From contig JBOGIF010000110.1 in NCBI GenBank assembly GCA_050742415.1, positions 1 to 28,223 of the forward strand: a stretch of 28,223 nucleotides of DNA, in the 5' to 3' direction. Position 1 is the first letter of the stretch. Every line of letters starts with the position of its first letter. Both the position numbers and the translations under genes were made by a program. Positions 15,788 to 22,723 of the stretch are shown piece by piece. Below the pieces are notes generated by a model, which saw only the letters and a list, made by a program, of their open reading frames with translations, was not told the DNA's origin and searched no databases. This DNA comes from JBOGIF01 sp050742415 (GTDB taxonomy: Bacteria; Actinomycetota; Acidimicrobiia; Acidimicrobiales; AC-14).

Positions 15788-17451
15788 CTGCCGGCGGCCT
15801 CGAGAGCCGGCGCCGACGTAGATGCCCGATCGAGGGCGGCCCCGGATGCCGTCGCACCGCCGACGAGCGCCGGCAGGCTGTCGAAGTTGTGGGGTGGCGG
15901 TGGCGAGGAGGTGGCCCACTCGAGAGTGCGCCCGCCCCACGGGTCGGCGTCGGCGCGGCGGCCCCAGCCAGCCACGGCGCAACCCAGGAAGTTAACGACG
16001 AACAGCACCACGCCGAGGCCCAACACGAACGCCCCCGCCGTGGCCACGGCGTTGGCCGGGCCCCACCCGCCACCGGCATCGAAGGTCGCGGTGCGGGCAG
16101 CCATGCCCTGGGCCCCGAGCACGAACATCGGCAGGAAGGTCAGGTGCATACCGCCGACGAGGGCCAGGACCTGGAGCTTGCCCAGGCCCTCGGACATGTG
16201 TCGGCCCCACAGCTTCGGGGCCCAGTAGGACAGGGCGGCCACCGCCCCCAGGGTGCTGAAGCCGAAGAACAGCGTGTGCTGGGTGGCAACGGACCAGTAC
16301 GTGCGATGGGCGTCGCCCCCGGCGTCGACGGCGGCCACCGCCCCGCCGAGGAGCCCGGCGGCCAGGACCGTGATGGCGGCCAGGGCGTGGAGCATCGGCG
16401 ACATCGACAGGACACGGGGAGCACCGGCCGCCCGGCGGCTGCCGCCCACCGCGGTCATAAACCAATTGAGCAGGAGCGAGGCGAGCGGTGCGAGCACGGC
16501 CAGCCCGCCGAGCGCGAACAGTGGTCGGGCCCGCACCAGGCTCGGCACCTCCGCTCCCCAGCCGGCGAACGAGAGCACGGCGACGGCTGCCACCGCGGTG
16601 GCAGCCCGGGCACGCGAGAACAGCGGGCGACGGGCGAAGACCGGCACCACCTCACACAGGGCGCCCAGCGCCGGCAGCACCAGAGCCCACAACACGGGGT
16701 AGGCGGCGAACCAGAACATCCGAGGCCATAGCAGCGGGTTGCCACCCCGGCTCCCGGTGAACCCGTTGAACACATGACCGCCGTAGTGGCGGTCGACGAA
16801 CAGCATCGCCAACGCCGCCACCAGCACGGGCAGGGCCAGCAGGAGGACGGCGCCGGAGGCCAGTACCGACCAGCTGAAGAGGGGTACGGCCCGCAGCGGC
16901 ATGGCCGGGGCCCGCAGCTGGAGCATGGTGGCCAAGAGATTGACGACCGCGACAACCGCCGCCGCGCACACCAGGGCGAGGCCCAGGATCAGCAGGTCCG
17001 GCCCTTGGCCACCGAAACCCCGGCCCTCCGGCAGGGGTGAGCTGAGGGTCCAGCCACTGGCCACGTCGGACGCCAGCGGGGCGGCCACCACCATGGCCCC
17101 GCCCACCACGAACAGCCACAGCGAAAGTGCGTGGGCGCGGGGGAAAGCCATGCCCCGGGCACCGACCTGGAGGGGCACCACGGCCGACGCCAAGCCCAGC
17201 CACATGGGCAGGAGGAACAGAAAGACCAGCACCACGCCGTGGATGGTGAAGAGCTGGCGATACCCACGAGGCCCGACGATGTCGAGGTCTGGGGCTGCCC
17301 CCTGAGCCCGCATCAGGAGGCCGAGAGCCCCTCCCACCAGGAGAAACAGCACCGAGACGACGATGAACTGCCGCCCGATCGTCTTGTGGTCGGTACCACC
17401 GGCCCAGGCCGACGAGGTGAGGGTGGCCGCACTGGGAGACACGGTCGTCAT
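15784..17451 (-). CDS. COX1 paralogue lacking the oxygen-reducing centre (degenerate heme-copper oxidase subunit I)
   Basis: A 555-residue, 12-helix protein from the ATG at 17449-17451; a GTG at 17487 could add 12 residues. It aligns with CtaD end to end (DHKTIG, LFTIHG, GARGMAFPR, VPVFARRPLF, NWF, DADPWGGRTLEWATSSPPPPHNF). The low-spin heme ligands remain: H71 (TIHG) and H392 (ATQHTLFFG). The active site is gone: GHPEVY is AYPVLW (His to Y251, Glu to V253, Tyr to W255), WAHHMF is EVPSLV (both CuB His lost, P303/S304), VAHFH is VATQH (heme a3 His to T390). Proton-channel Asp and Asn (DVAFPRLN) are Gly and His, and the K-channel Lys is lost. The frame is intact and hydrophobic segments are kept, so it is not a decaying pseudogene. 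It can bind at most one heme and cannot reduce O2. Role unknown: electron carrier, heme handling or structural partner. Confidence 0.9.
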   Translation of the reverse strand: MTTVSPSAATLTSSAWAGGTDHKTIGRQFIVVSVLFLLVGGALGLLMRAQGAAPDLDIVGPRGYRQLFTIHGVVLVFLFLLPMWLGLASAVVPLQVGARGMAFPRAHALSLWLFVVGGAMVVAAPLASDVASGWTLSSPLPEGRGFGGQGPDLLILGLALVCAAAVVAVVNLLATMLQLRAPAMPLRAVPLFSWSVLASGAVLLLALPVLVAALAMLFVDRHYGGHVFNGFTGSRGGNPLLWPRMFWFAAYPVLWALVLPALGALCEVVPVFARRPLFSRARAATAVAAVAVLSFAGWGAEVPSLVRARPLFALGGLAVLAPLASLLLNWFMTAVGGSRRAAGAPRVLSMSPMLHALAAITVLAAGLLGGAVAAVDAGGDAHRTYWSVATQHTLFFGFSTLGAVAALSYWAPKLWGRHMSEGLGKLQVLALVGGMHLTFLPMFVLGAQGMAARTATFDAGGGWGPANAVATAGAFVLGLGVVLFVVNFLGCAVAGWGRRADADPWGGRTLEWATSSPPPPHNFDSLPALVGGATASGAALDRASTSAPALEAAGR

Positions 17452-17506
17452 TTCCGGCGGGACTCTATCCGGGCGCTCGACCGGCACCCCAACCCGGGGA
17501 ACCGTG

Positions 17507-18388
17507 TCACTTCAGCAGCTGGTCGGCCGCCATCGCCCCGAACAGCAGGGTGATGTAGGAGATCGAGTAGTGGAAAAGCCGCATAGCCTGGCGGTAGCTG
17601 GCGTCTCGAAGCAAGAGGAGAGCGTGGTAGGTGAAGACGCCGCCCAGGCCGATGGCCGAGACCAGGTAGATCCATCCCATCCGGCCGAGCGGGGCGAACG
17701 CCAGGCTGACGGCCCAGAGGGCGACCGTGTAGGCGACGATGCGGCGGGCGGTCACCTCCAGGGTGGCCACCGCTGGCAGCATCGGCACCTGGGCGGCGGC
17801 GTAGTCGTCGCGATAGCGGATGGCCAGGGCCCAGAAGTGTGGCGGGGTCCAGACGAAGATGATGGCGAACAGGACGAAAGGGGCGACGCCCAGACTGCCG
17901 GTGACAGCGGCCCAGCCGATGAGAACCGGCACCGCTCCGGCGGCACCGCCTATGACGATGTTCTGGGTCGACGTGCGCTTGAGCCAGAGGGAGTAGACGA
18001 AGACGTAGAACAGGGTCGCCCCAACCGCCAGGATCGCGCTGAGGGGGTTCACCACGAGCCACAGCTCGACGGCGGCTACGACCTCGAGGCCTATGGCGAA
18101 GACCAGCGCCTGTCGGGGTGACAACTCCCCGGTCACGAGCGGGCGCCGGCTCGTGCGCTTCATCAGGCTGTCGATGTCGCGGTCGACGACCATGTTGGTG
18201 GCATTGGCCCCTGCCGCCGCCAACGTGCCGCCTATGAGCGTGGCCAGCACCAGCCAGACCGGCGGCAGGCCGCGCTGGGCCACGACCATGGCCGGCACCG
18301 TCGTTACGAGCAGCAGCTCGATGATGCGAGGCTTGGTCAGGGCCAGATAGGCGGCCAGGCGTGTGCGCGTGGTGACGGCGACGGCCAT
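17507..18388 (-). CDS. ctaB: Protoheme IX farnesyltransferase (heme O synthase)
   Basis: A 293-residue UbiA-family membrane prenyltransferase that adds a farnesyl group to heme b to make heme O, the precursor of heme A used by the oxidase. The first Asp-rich motif NMVVDRDID (N65, D69, D73) and the following KRTSRRPL are present, as is the second motif in YRDDYAAAQVPMLP. About nine helices are predicted. It is the first gene of the ten-gene oxidase unit. The ATG at 18386-18388 lacks a Shine-Dalgarno, and a TAGTGT hexamer lies 7 nt upstream, fitting a leaderless message. The partner heme A synthase gene (ctaA) is not in the window. The next gene, the COX1-like one, begins about 55 bases after its stop. 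Confidence 0.96.
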   Translation of the reverse strand: MAVAVTTRTRLAAYLALTKPRIIELLLVTTVPAMVVAQRGLPPVWLVLATLIGGTLAAAGANATNMVVDRDIDSLMKRTSRRPLVTGELSPRQALVFAIGLEVVAAVELWLVVNPLSAILAVGATLFYVFVYSLWLKRTSTQNIVIGGAAGAVPVLIGWAAVTGSLGVAPFVLFAIIFVWTPPHFWALAIRYRDDYAAAQVPMLPAVATLEVTARRIVAYTVALWAVSLAFAPLGRMGWIYLVSAIGLGGVFTYHALLLLRDASYRQAMRLFHYSISYITLLFGAMAADQLLK

Positions 18389-18395
18389 CGGCGAG

Positions 18396-18426
18396 ACACT
18401 AGGTGCTCACCCCCGCAGCGCCCCAA
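18396..18426 (-). promoter_or_regulatory. Candidate promoter of the oxidase operon (ctaB first)
   Basis: On the minus strand TTGGGG (18426-18421) and TAGTGT (18401-18396) form a weak -35/-10 pair with a 19-base spacer. The -10 ends 7 nt before the ctaB ATG, so the message would be leaderless. The region upstream of it (to 18467) holds no gene. No other gap in the ten-gene unit exceeds about 55 bases, so this is the best place for the main promoter. The -35 match is poor. Confidence 0.35.
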
Positions 18427-18467
18427 ACGGACTGGCCCACCGGGCGGCGAGCCGAAAGTCGCGGGGC

Positions 18468-19391
18468 TCAGGCCCGCCAGTCGGGGACGAAGTCGTCGCC
18501 CCCTCCGCCGTCGGTTACGGCCGCAGCTCCTCGGCCGTCGGTGGTCTCCGTCCATATCCGCGTGCCACCGCGCCGGTTGCTCTGAAAGGCGAGGCGGGTG
18601 CCGGTGGGCGACCACGACGGGGCCGAGTCGGCGCCCTTGTTGTCGGTGACCGCCACCTGGCCGCTGCCGTCGGCGTTCATCACGTAGACCTCGTAGTCAC
18701 CGTCGCGGTTGCTCTGGAAGGCGATCCTGGCGCCGTCCGGCGAGTACACGGGCAGCTCGTCGGCGCCCGGCTGGGTGGTGAGACGGGTCTGGCCACTCCC
18801 GTCGATGGCCATCACGTAGACCTCCGAATCGTCGTCGCGCAGGCTCTGGAACGTGATGCGCGAACCGTCGGGGGACCATGACGGCGCGTAGTCGGGGGCG
18901 GCGACATCGGTCAGGCGGACCTGATGCGACCCGTCGGCGTCCATCACGTAGATCTCGAAGTTCCCGCCGTCACGGTTCGACATGAAGGCGATGCGCTTTC
19001 CGTCGGGCGACCACGCCGCCAGCTGGTCCTCGGCCGTGTTGTCGGTGAGCCGCCTCTGGTCGCTCCCGCTGGCGTCCATCGCGTAGATCTCGGCGTTGCC
19101 GTCACGGCTGGACTCGAAGACCAGCTGGGACCCGTCGGGCGACCATGACGGGTACGAGTCCGATGCCGGGTCGGTGGTCAGTCGGGTCTCGGTGCCACTG
19201 CCGGCGTCGATCACGTACACGTCGAAGTTGCCGTGCCGATTGGTGGCGAACGCGATCGTCCCGCGGGCTGCCGCCACTGATGTTCCGTCGTCGGACCCGG
19301 TGCGCACCACGAGCGTGGCCAACCCCGCCACGAGTACGGCTGCGGCCAGACCAGCCACGGAATACAACGCTGCCCTGCTGTCGGCCCACAC
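18468..19391 (-). CDS. Membrane-anchored TolB-like beta-propeller protein (PD40 repeats)
   Basis: A 307-residue protein with an N-terminal membrane anchor (about residues 9-29, YSVAGLAAAVLVAGLATLVV) and an extracytoplasmic six-bladed propeller. Each blade of 43-45 residues ends or begins with WSPDG-x-x-(I/L)-x-F, followed by (S/N)-R-D-G and (E/D)-(I/V)-Y-x-M-(D/N)-x-D-G-S; I count five clear WSPDG-type units plus an opening one with FATNRHGNFDVYVID. This is the PD40/WD40-like repeat of TolB and DPP-IV propellers, usually a binding scaffold. There is no Tol-Pal system nearby, and actinobacteria generally lack one, so TolB function should not be assumed. GTG start without clear Shine-Dalgarno; divergent from the BTAD regulator and alone on its strand. 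Confidence 0.87.
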   Translation of the reverse strand: MWADSRAALYSVAGLAAAVLVAGLATLVVRTGSDDGTSVAAARGTIAFATNRHGNFDVYVIDAGSGTETRLTTDPASDSYPSWSPDGSQLVFESSRDGNAEIYAMDASGSDQRRLTDNTAEDQLAAWSPDGKRIAFMSNRDGGNFEIYVMDADGSHQVRLTDVAAPDYAPSWSPDGSRITFQSLRDDDSEVYVMAIDGSGQTRLTTQPGADELPVYSPDGARIAFQSNRDGDYEVYVMNADGSGQVAVTDNKGADSAPSWSPTGTRLAFQSNRRGGTRIWTETTDGRGAAAVTDGGGGDDFVPDWRA

Positions 19392-19458
19392 GTCCCAAGT
19401 GTGGCAGGCCCCCGCGATTGGACGGAGTTCCGCCTGCCGGGCTTCGGGATCGCGGGCG

Positions 19459-19464
19459 TAACAT
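19459..19464 (+). promoter_or_regulatory. -10-like hexamer before the leader ORF
   Basis: TAACAT lies 8 nt upstream of the ATG at 19473 and 5 nt before a GTG at 19470. That is the spacing seen at presumed leaderless genes elsewhere in the window (serS, ABC ATPase, ctaB). I found no convincing -35. Transcription from here would start at or next to the short ORF and read into the BTAD regulator. Confidence 0.3.
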
Positions 19465-19472
19465 CGGGCGTG

Positions 19473-19502
19473 ATGACTGGCATGGAACCGCCCCGCCGGT
19501 GA
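19473..19502 (+). CDS. Possible nine-residue leader peptide coupled to the BTAD regulator
   Basis: ATG to TGA encodes MTGMEPPRR; a GTG directly in front (19470) could also start it. Its TGA overlaps the GTG start of the next gene as GTGA (19499-19502), the arrangement used for translational coupling. The regulator has no Shine-Dalgarno of its own, so ribosomes finishing the leader would be the natural source of initiation. In such a short frame chance cannot be excluded. Support comes only from position and the overlap. Confidence 0.3.
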   Translation: MTGMEPPRR

Positions 19503-21664
19503 GCGAGGCCGGCGAGAGCGCTCCGTCCAACCCCGGGTCGCAGGTCCTGGCCTGGATGCACGAGCAGTTCGTGGCCCTACAGGCGCGGCTCGACGAGATG
19601 GCGGAGCAGTCCGACCGGCAGGGCGACGCGGTTCGTGAGCTGGCCGAGTCGACGTCGGCCGAGCTCAGCGTCTCGCTTGCCCAGATGGAGGGTTACGCGG
19701 CCGAGCTGCGGAACGAGACGGCAAGGCTCGGCGGGTTCCAGGACGAGCTGGCGGCCGGGCTTCCCAGCCTCATCGCCGACGCTGTCACCACCCACGTGCG
19801 CGCCAGCGTCACCGACCCGCTCCCCGGATTGGTGGGCGAAGCCGTCCGGCCCGAGCTGCGCGACGCGCTCGGAGAGCTGAGGCGGTCGGTGGCGGCGCTG
19901 CGGGCCGAGAGCGCGGAGCTGGCCGCCTGGCGCTCCGAGCTGACGGCCGTCCTCCCTCAACTGGTGGCCGACATCGTCAGGGGCGGTGCGCCGGTGTCGG
20001 TGGACCGGCTGGCGCGGCCTACGCCTCCGACCAGGCCAACCCCCGTCGAGGCTCCCCCACCCCGGCCGGCGGCGGGCGAGGTCAGCGCCATGACCTCCGG
20101 ACCAACCCTTGCGGCCGCGATCGCCGAAGCCTTGGGCCTGGCCCGGCTGCGAGTCCGCCGGCGCCGGAGGGCAGGAGTGCCGGGTGCCGGGTTAAGGCGC
20201 CAGGACCCGCTTCTCGGAGCGGCCGTCCGGCAGCTCTCGCTCATCGCCGGAAGCCCGCACCCCGGAAGCGTCGCCGAGCTGCCGATCGGGGAGAGAGACC
20301 ACGGAGAGCTGACCGTCCGGCTCGACGAGCTCCCCGGGATCACGATCATCGGACCTCGCAGCTCCGACGTGGCCCGCGCCCTGGTGCTCACCTTCCTGGC
20401 CCGGAACCCGCCCGAGTCGGGGCACGTGGTGATGGCCGGCGCCTTGTTCCCGGCGTCTCCGCCGCTGCCCGGCCTCGATCGGGTGGCAGACCTCGGATCG
20501 GCCCTCGACCTGTTGGCCGAGGAGCTGGACCGTCGGGAGTCGTCGAAGGGCCAAACCCTGGAGGAGGGCCCTTATCCGGGGAGCGCCATCCTCCTCGCGG
20601 CATCCGTGCCGGCGTCCGCAGAGCTCCCACGCCTGCGGTGGATCCTGGACCGAGGCCGCGCGCTCGGGATCTTCGGGGTCCTGGTCGGACGAGCGGCGGA
20701 CCTGCCCGCCCACGTAGAGGTCGACTCCGACGGCTCGGTGGTCGCCTGCGAGCCCTCCGAGCTGGCCGCGAGACTCGTCGGCTCTCAGCTATTCACCTTG
20801 CCGCCCGAAGCCGCCGGGGAGCTGCTCGCCGTGTTGTCCGCCGCTCGGTCCGACAGCGATCACTTCCGGCGCGCCCGGTTCGGCGACTCCACATTTCCCG
20901 TCGCCGAGGAGCCCCGGAGCGGCGGGCCCGTCACCGGGCGGGCTCGGGTGCTCGGCCCGTTCGGCCTCGACCTCATGGGAACCGACGTGACCGCCGACAT
21001 GGATGCCAAGGCGATCGAGCTGGTCGCCTTCCTGGCCATGAACCCGGAGGGCGCCACCGTCGACGCCATCGGCAAGGCGCTGTGGCCGGGAGCCCGGCAC
21101 CACTTCGCGGCGCTCCTCGACGAGGTGGTCGACGAGCTCGCGGTCCTACTCCGGTCGGTCGACGAGGACCTGGCGCCGTCCGACCTGGTCGTGCGGTCCG
21201 GCAACCGCCTCTTCCTCGAGAGCACGGTCGACGTGGACCTCTGGCGGCTCCAACGCACCCTCGCGCGGGCCGCCGCCCAGTCCGTCACTTCCGATCGCGC
21301 CGAGGGGTTCGGCAAGGCAGCGGCGATCTACAGGGGCGAGCTGTTCGAGGGACACGACTGGCTGTGGGGCCGCGCTCCCCGGGACGATCTGCGCCAGCGG
21401 ATGGTCGACGTCCTGGTCTGGACGGCCGACAGCCTGTGGGCCGGTGGCGACACCGATGGCGCGGCCCGTGCCCTCGACCGCGCCATCGAGGTGGACCCGT
21501 TCTCCGAGCAGCTCTACCGGCGGCAGATGCGGCTGTGCGCCCGACGGTCCCGGCCCGACGAGGTGGAGCAGAGCTTCGAGCGCCTCGAGACCCGACTCCG
21601 TGAGATCGGTCTCGAGCCCACACCCGAGAGCGAGAAGCTCTTTCTGGAGCTGGTTGGGGACTGA
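19499..21664 (+). CDS. Large BTAD-domain (SARP-like) transcriptional regulator with degenerate ATPase-like middle
   Basis: A 721-residue protein from GTG 19499; the frame is open further upstream but that part is antisense to the propeller gene. Residues about 15-165 are a coiled coil (QARLDEMAEQSDRQGDAVRELAEST...). A Pro-rich linker and a basic patch (RLRVRRRRRAGVPG) follow. The middle (about 245-460) has LPGITIIGPRSSDVARALVLTFLA, which sits where FtsK/EccC-like domains have Walker A, but no GK(S/T) is present. From about 480 comes an OmpR-type winged helix (ARVLGPFGLDLMG... KAIELVAFLAMNPEGATVDAIGKALWPG), then a helical BTAD repeat (VDLWRLQRTLARAA... to VGD). SARP proteins activate pathway genes; this one's target is unknown. 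The PHP gene overlaps its end. Confidence 0.82.
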   Translation: MSEAGESAPSNPGSQVLAWMHEQFVALQARLDEMAEQSDRQGDAVRELAESTSAELSVSLAQMEGYAAELRNETARLGGFQDELAAGLPSLIADAVTTHVRASVTDPLPGLVGEAVRPELRDALGELRRSVAALRAESAELAAWRSELTAVLPQLVADIVRGGAPVSVDRLARPTPPTRPTPVEAPPPRPAAGEVSAMTSGPTLAAAIAEALGLARLRVRRRRRAGVPGAGLRRQDPLLGAAVRQLSLIAGSPHPGSVAELPIGERDHGELTVRLDELPGITIIGPRSSDVARALVLTFLARNPPESGHVVMAGALFPASPPLPGLDRVADLGSALDLLAEELDRRESSKGQTLEEGPYPGSAILLAASVPASAELPRLRWILDRGRALGIFGVLVGRAADLPAHVEVDSDGSVVACEPSELAARLVGSQLFTLPPEAAGELLAVLSAARSDSDHFRRARFGDSTFPVAEEPRSGGPVTGRARVLGPFGLDLMGTDVTADMDAKAIELVAFLAMNPEGATVDAIGKALWPGARHHFAALLDEVVDELAVLLRSVDEDLAPSDLVVRSGNRLFLESTVDVDLWRLQRTLARAAAQSVTSDRAEGFGKAAAIYRGELFEGHDWLWGRAPRDDLRQRMVDVLVWTADSLWAGGDTDGAARALDRAIEVDPFSEQLYRRQMRLCARRSRPDEVEQSFERLETRLREIGLEPTPESEKLFLELVGD

Positions 21665-22718
21665 GCTGTCCGACCCGCTGCCCTCTCCCGGGCCCGTCGA
21701 AGCCCTCGAGCGGATCGCCTATCTCCTGGAACGGGCGCAGGCGCCCACCTACCGGGTGCGGGCCTTTCGGAAGGCGGCCGAGACGCTCGCCGGGCTCGAC
21801 GCCGACGAGCTGCGGAGCCGGGCGAGCACCGGACGCCTCCGCGACCTCCCCGGCGTGGGCCAGACAACGGAGAAGGTCGCCGTGGAGGCCCTGGCCGGCC
21901 AAGTGCCCTTCTACCTGGCCAAGCTGGAAGACGAGCTCGGAGGCGATGACCCGGAGGGCGCCGACGCGGTGCCCGACGGAAGGTCCGTGGAGATCCGGGC
22001 CGCGCTCAGGGGCGACTGCCACAGCCATTCGGACTGGTCGGACGGCGGCAGCAGCATCGAGGCCATGGCCAGGGCGGCGCTGGCGTTGGGCCACGAGTAC
22101 CTGGTCCTGACCGACCACTCGCCCCGGCTCACAGTGGCGCGAGGCCTGAGCGCCGAGCGGTTGGTGAGCCAGCTCGAGGTGGTAGCCGCGGTGAACGCCG
22201 AGCTGGCACCGTTCCGCCTGTTGACCGGCATCGAGGTCGACATCCTCGACGACGGCTCCCTCGACCAGACCGACGAGCTGCTCGACCGCCTCGACGTGGT
22301 GGTGGCCAGCGTCCACTCCAAGCTGGCCATGGAGCGCGACCACATGACGGCGCGTATGACCGCCGCCGTGCGCAATCCGCATGTCGACATCCTCGGCCAC
22401 TGCACCGGGCGCCTGGTGGCCGGTCGGGGGCGGCCCGAGTCATCCTTCGACCCCGACGCCGTGTTCGGGGCCTGTGCCGAGTCGGACGTGGCCGTCGAGA
22501 TCAACTCCCGACCGGAGCGCCTGGACCCCCCGCGACGCCTTTTGTCCATGGCCGTGGAGGCCGGCTGCCGTTTCTCGATCGACACCGACGCCCACGCCCC
22601 GGGCCAGCTGGAGTGGCAGATGAACGGCTGCCGCCGCGCGGCGGAATGCGGCGTCAGCCTGGAATCGATCGTGAACACCTGGCCGGTCGAACGATTGTTG
22701 GCCTGGACGGCCGCCTAG
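21654..22718 (+). CDS. PHP-domain phosphoesterase with N-terminal HhH domain (PolX-like without polymerase)
   Basis: About 354 residues. The start is uncertain: I chose TTG 21654, with GGAG 4 nt before it and an overlap of 11 bases with the regulator's end. Residues about 15-95 resemble the 8-kDa helix-hairpin-helix domain of family X polymerases (RIAYLLERAQAPTYRVRAFRKAAETLAGL, then LRDLPGVGQTTEKVA). Residues about 118-350 are a complete PHP domain: DCHSHSDWSDG (H123, H125), LTDHSP (H155), GIEVDIL (E194), VASVHSK (H221), ILGHCTGR (H249) and DTDAHAP (D312, H314), enough for a trinuclear metal site. The polymerase fingers, palm and thumb that lie between these parts in PolX are absent. Likely a DNA end-processing or phosphoesterase enzyme; the substrate is unknown. 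Confidence 0.85.
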   Translation: MGTELSDPLPSPGPVEALERIAYLLERAQAPTYRVRAFRKAAETLAGLDADELRSRASTGRLRDLPGVGQTTEKVAVEALAGQVPFYLAKLEDELGGDDPEGADAVPDGRSVEIRAALRGDCHSHSDWSDGGSSIEAMARAALALGHEYLVLTDHSPRLTVARGLSAERLVSQLEVVAAVNAELAPFRLLTGIEVDILDDGSLDQTDELLDRLDVVVASVHSKLAMERDHMTARMTAAVRNPHVDILGHCTGRLVAGRGRPESSFDPDAVFGACAESDVAVEINSRPERLDPPRRLLSMAVEAGCRFSIDTDAHAPGQLEWQMNGCRRAAECGVSLESIVNTWPVERLLAWTAA

Positions 22719-22723
22719 ACCGC

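Noticed and set aside
15784..17451. The COX1-like gene as a nitric oxide reductase or cbb3 oxidase
   Set aside because: Both groups keep the three histidines that bind CuB or FeB and the proximal histidine of the high-spin heme. All are missing here, and the sequence is closest to A-type CtaD.
15784..17451. The COX1-like gene as a pseudogene
   Set aside because: There are no stops or frameshifts over 555 codons, helices and the C-terminal conserved block are kept, both low-spin heme ligands survive, and start and stop are tightly packed with neighbours.
18590..19250. Regularly spaced DNA repeats of about 130 bases inside the propeller gene
   Set aside because: They are the PD40 blades of the protein, with WSPDG-type motifs every 43-45 residues, not a repeat element.
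18468..19391. True TolB of a Tol-Pal system
   Set aside because: No tolA, tolQ, tolR or pal nearby, the protein is membrane-anchored and lacks the TolB N-terminal domain; only the propeller repeats are shared.
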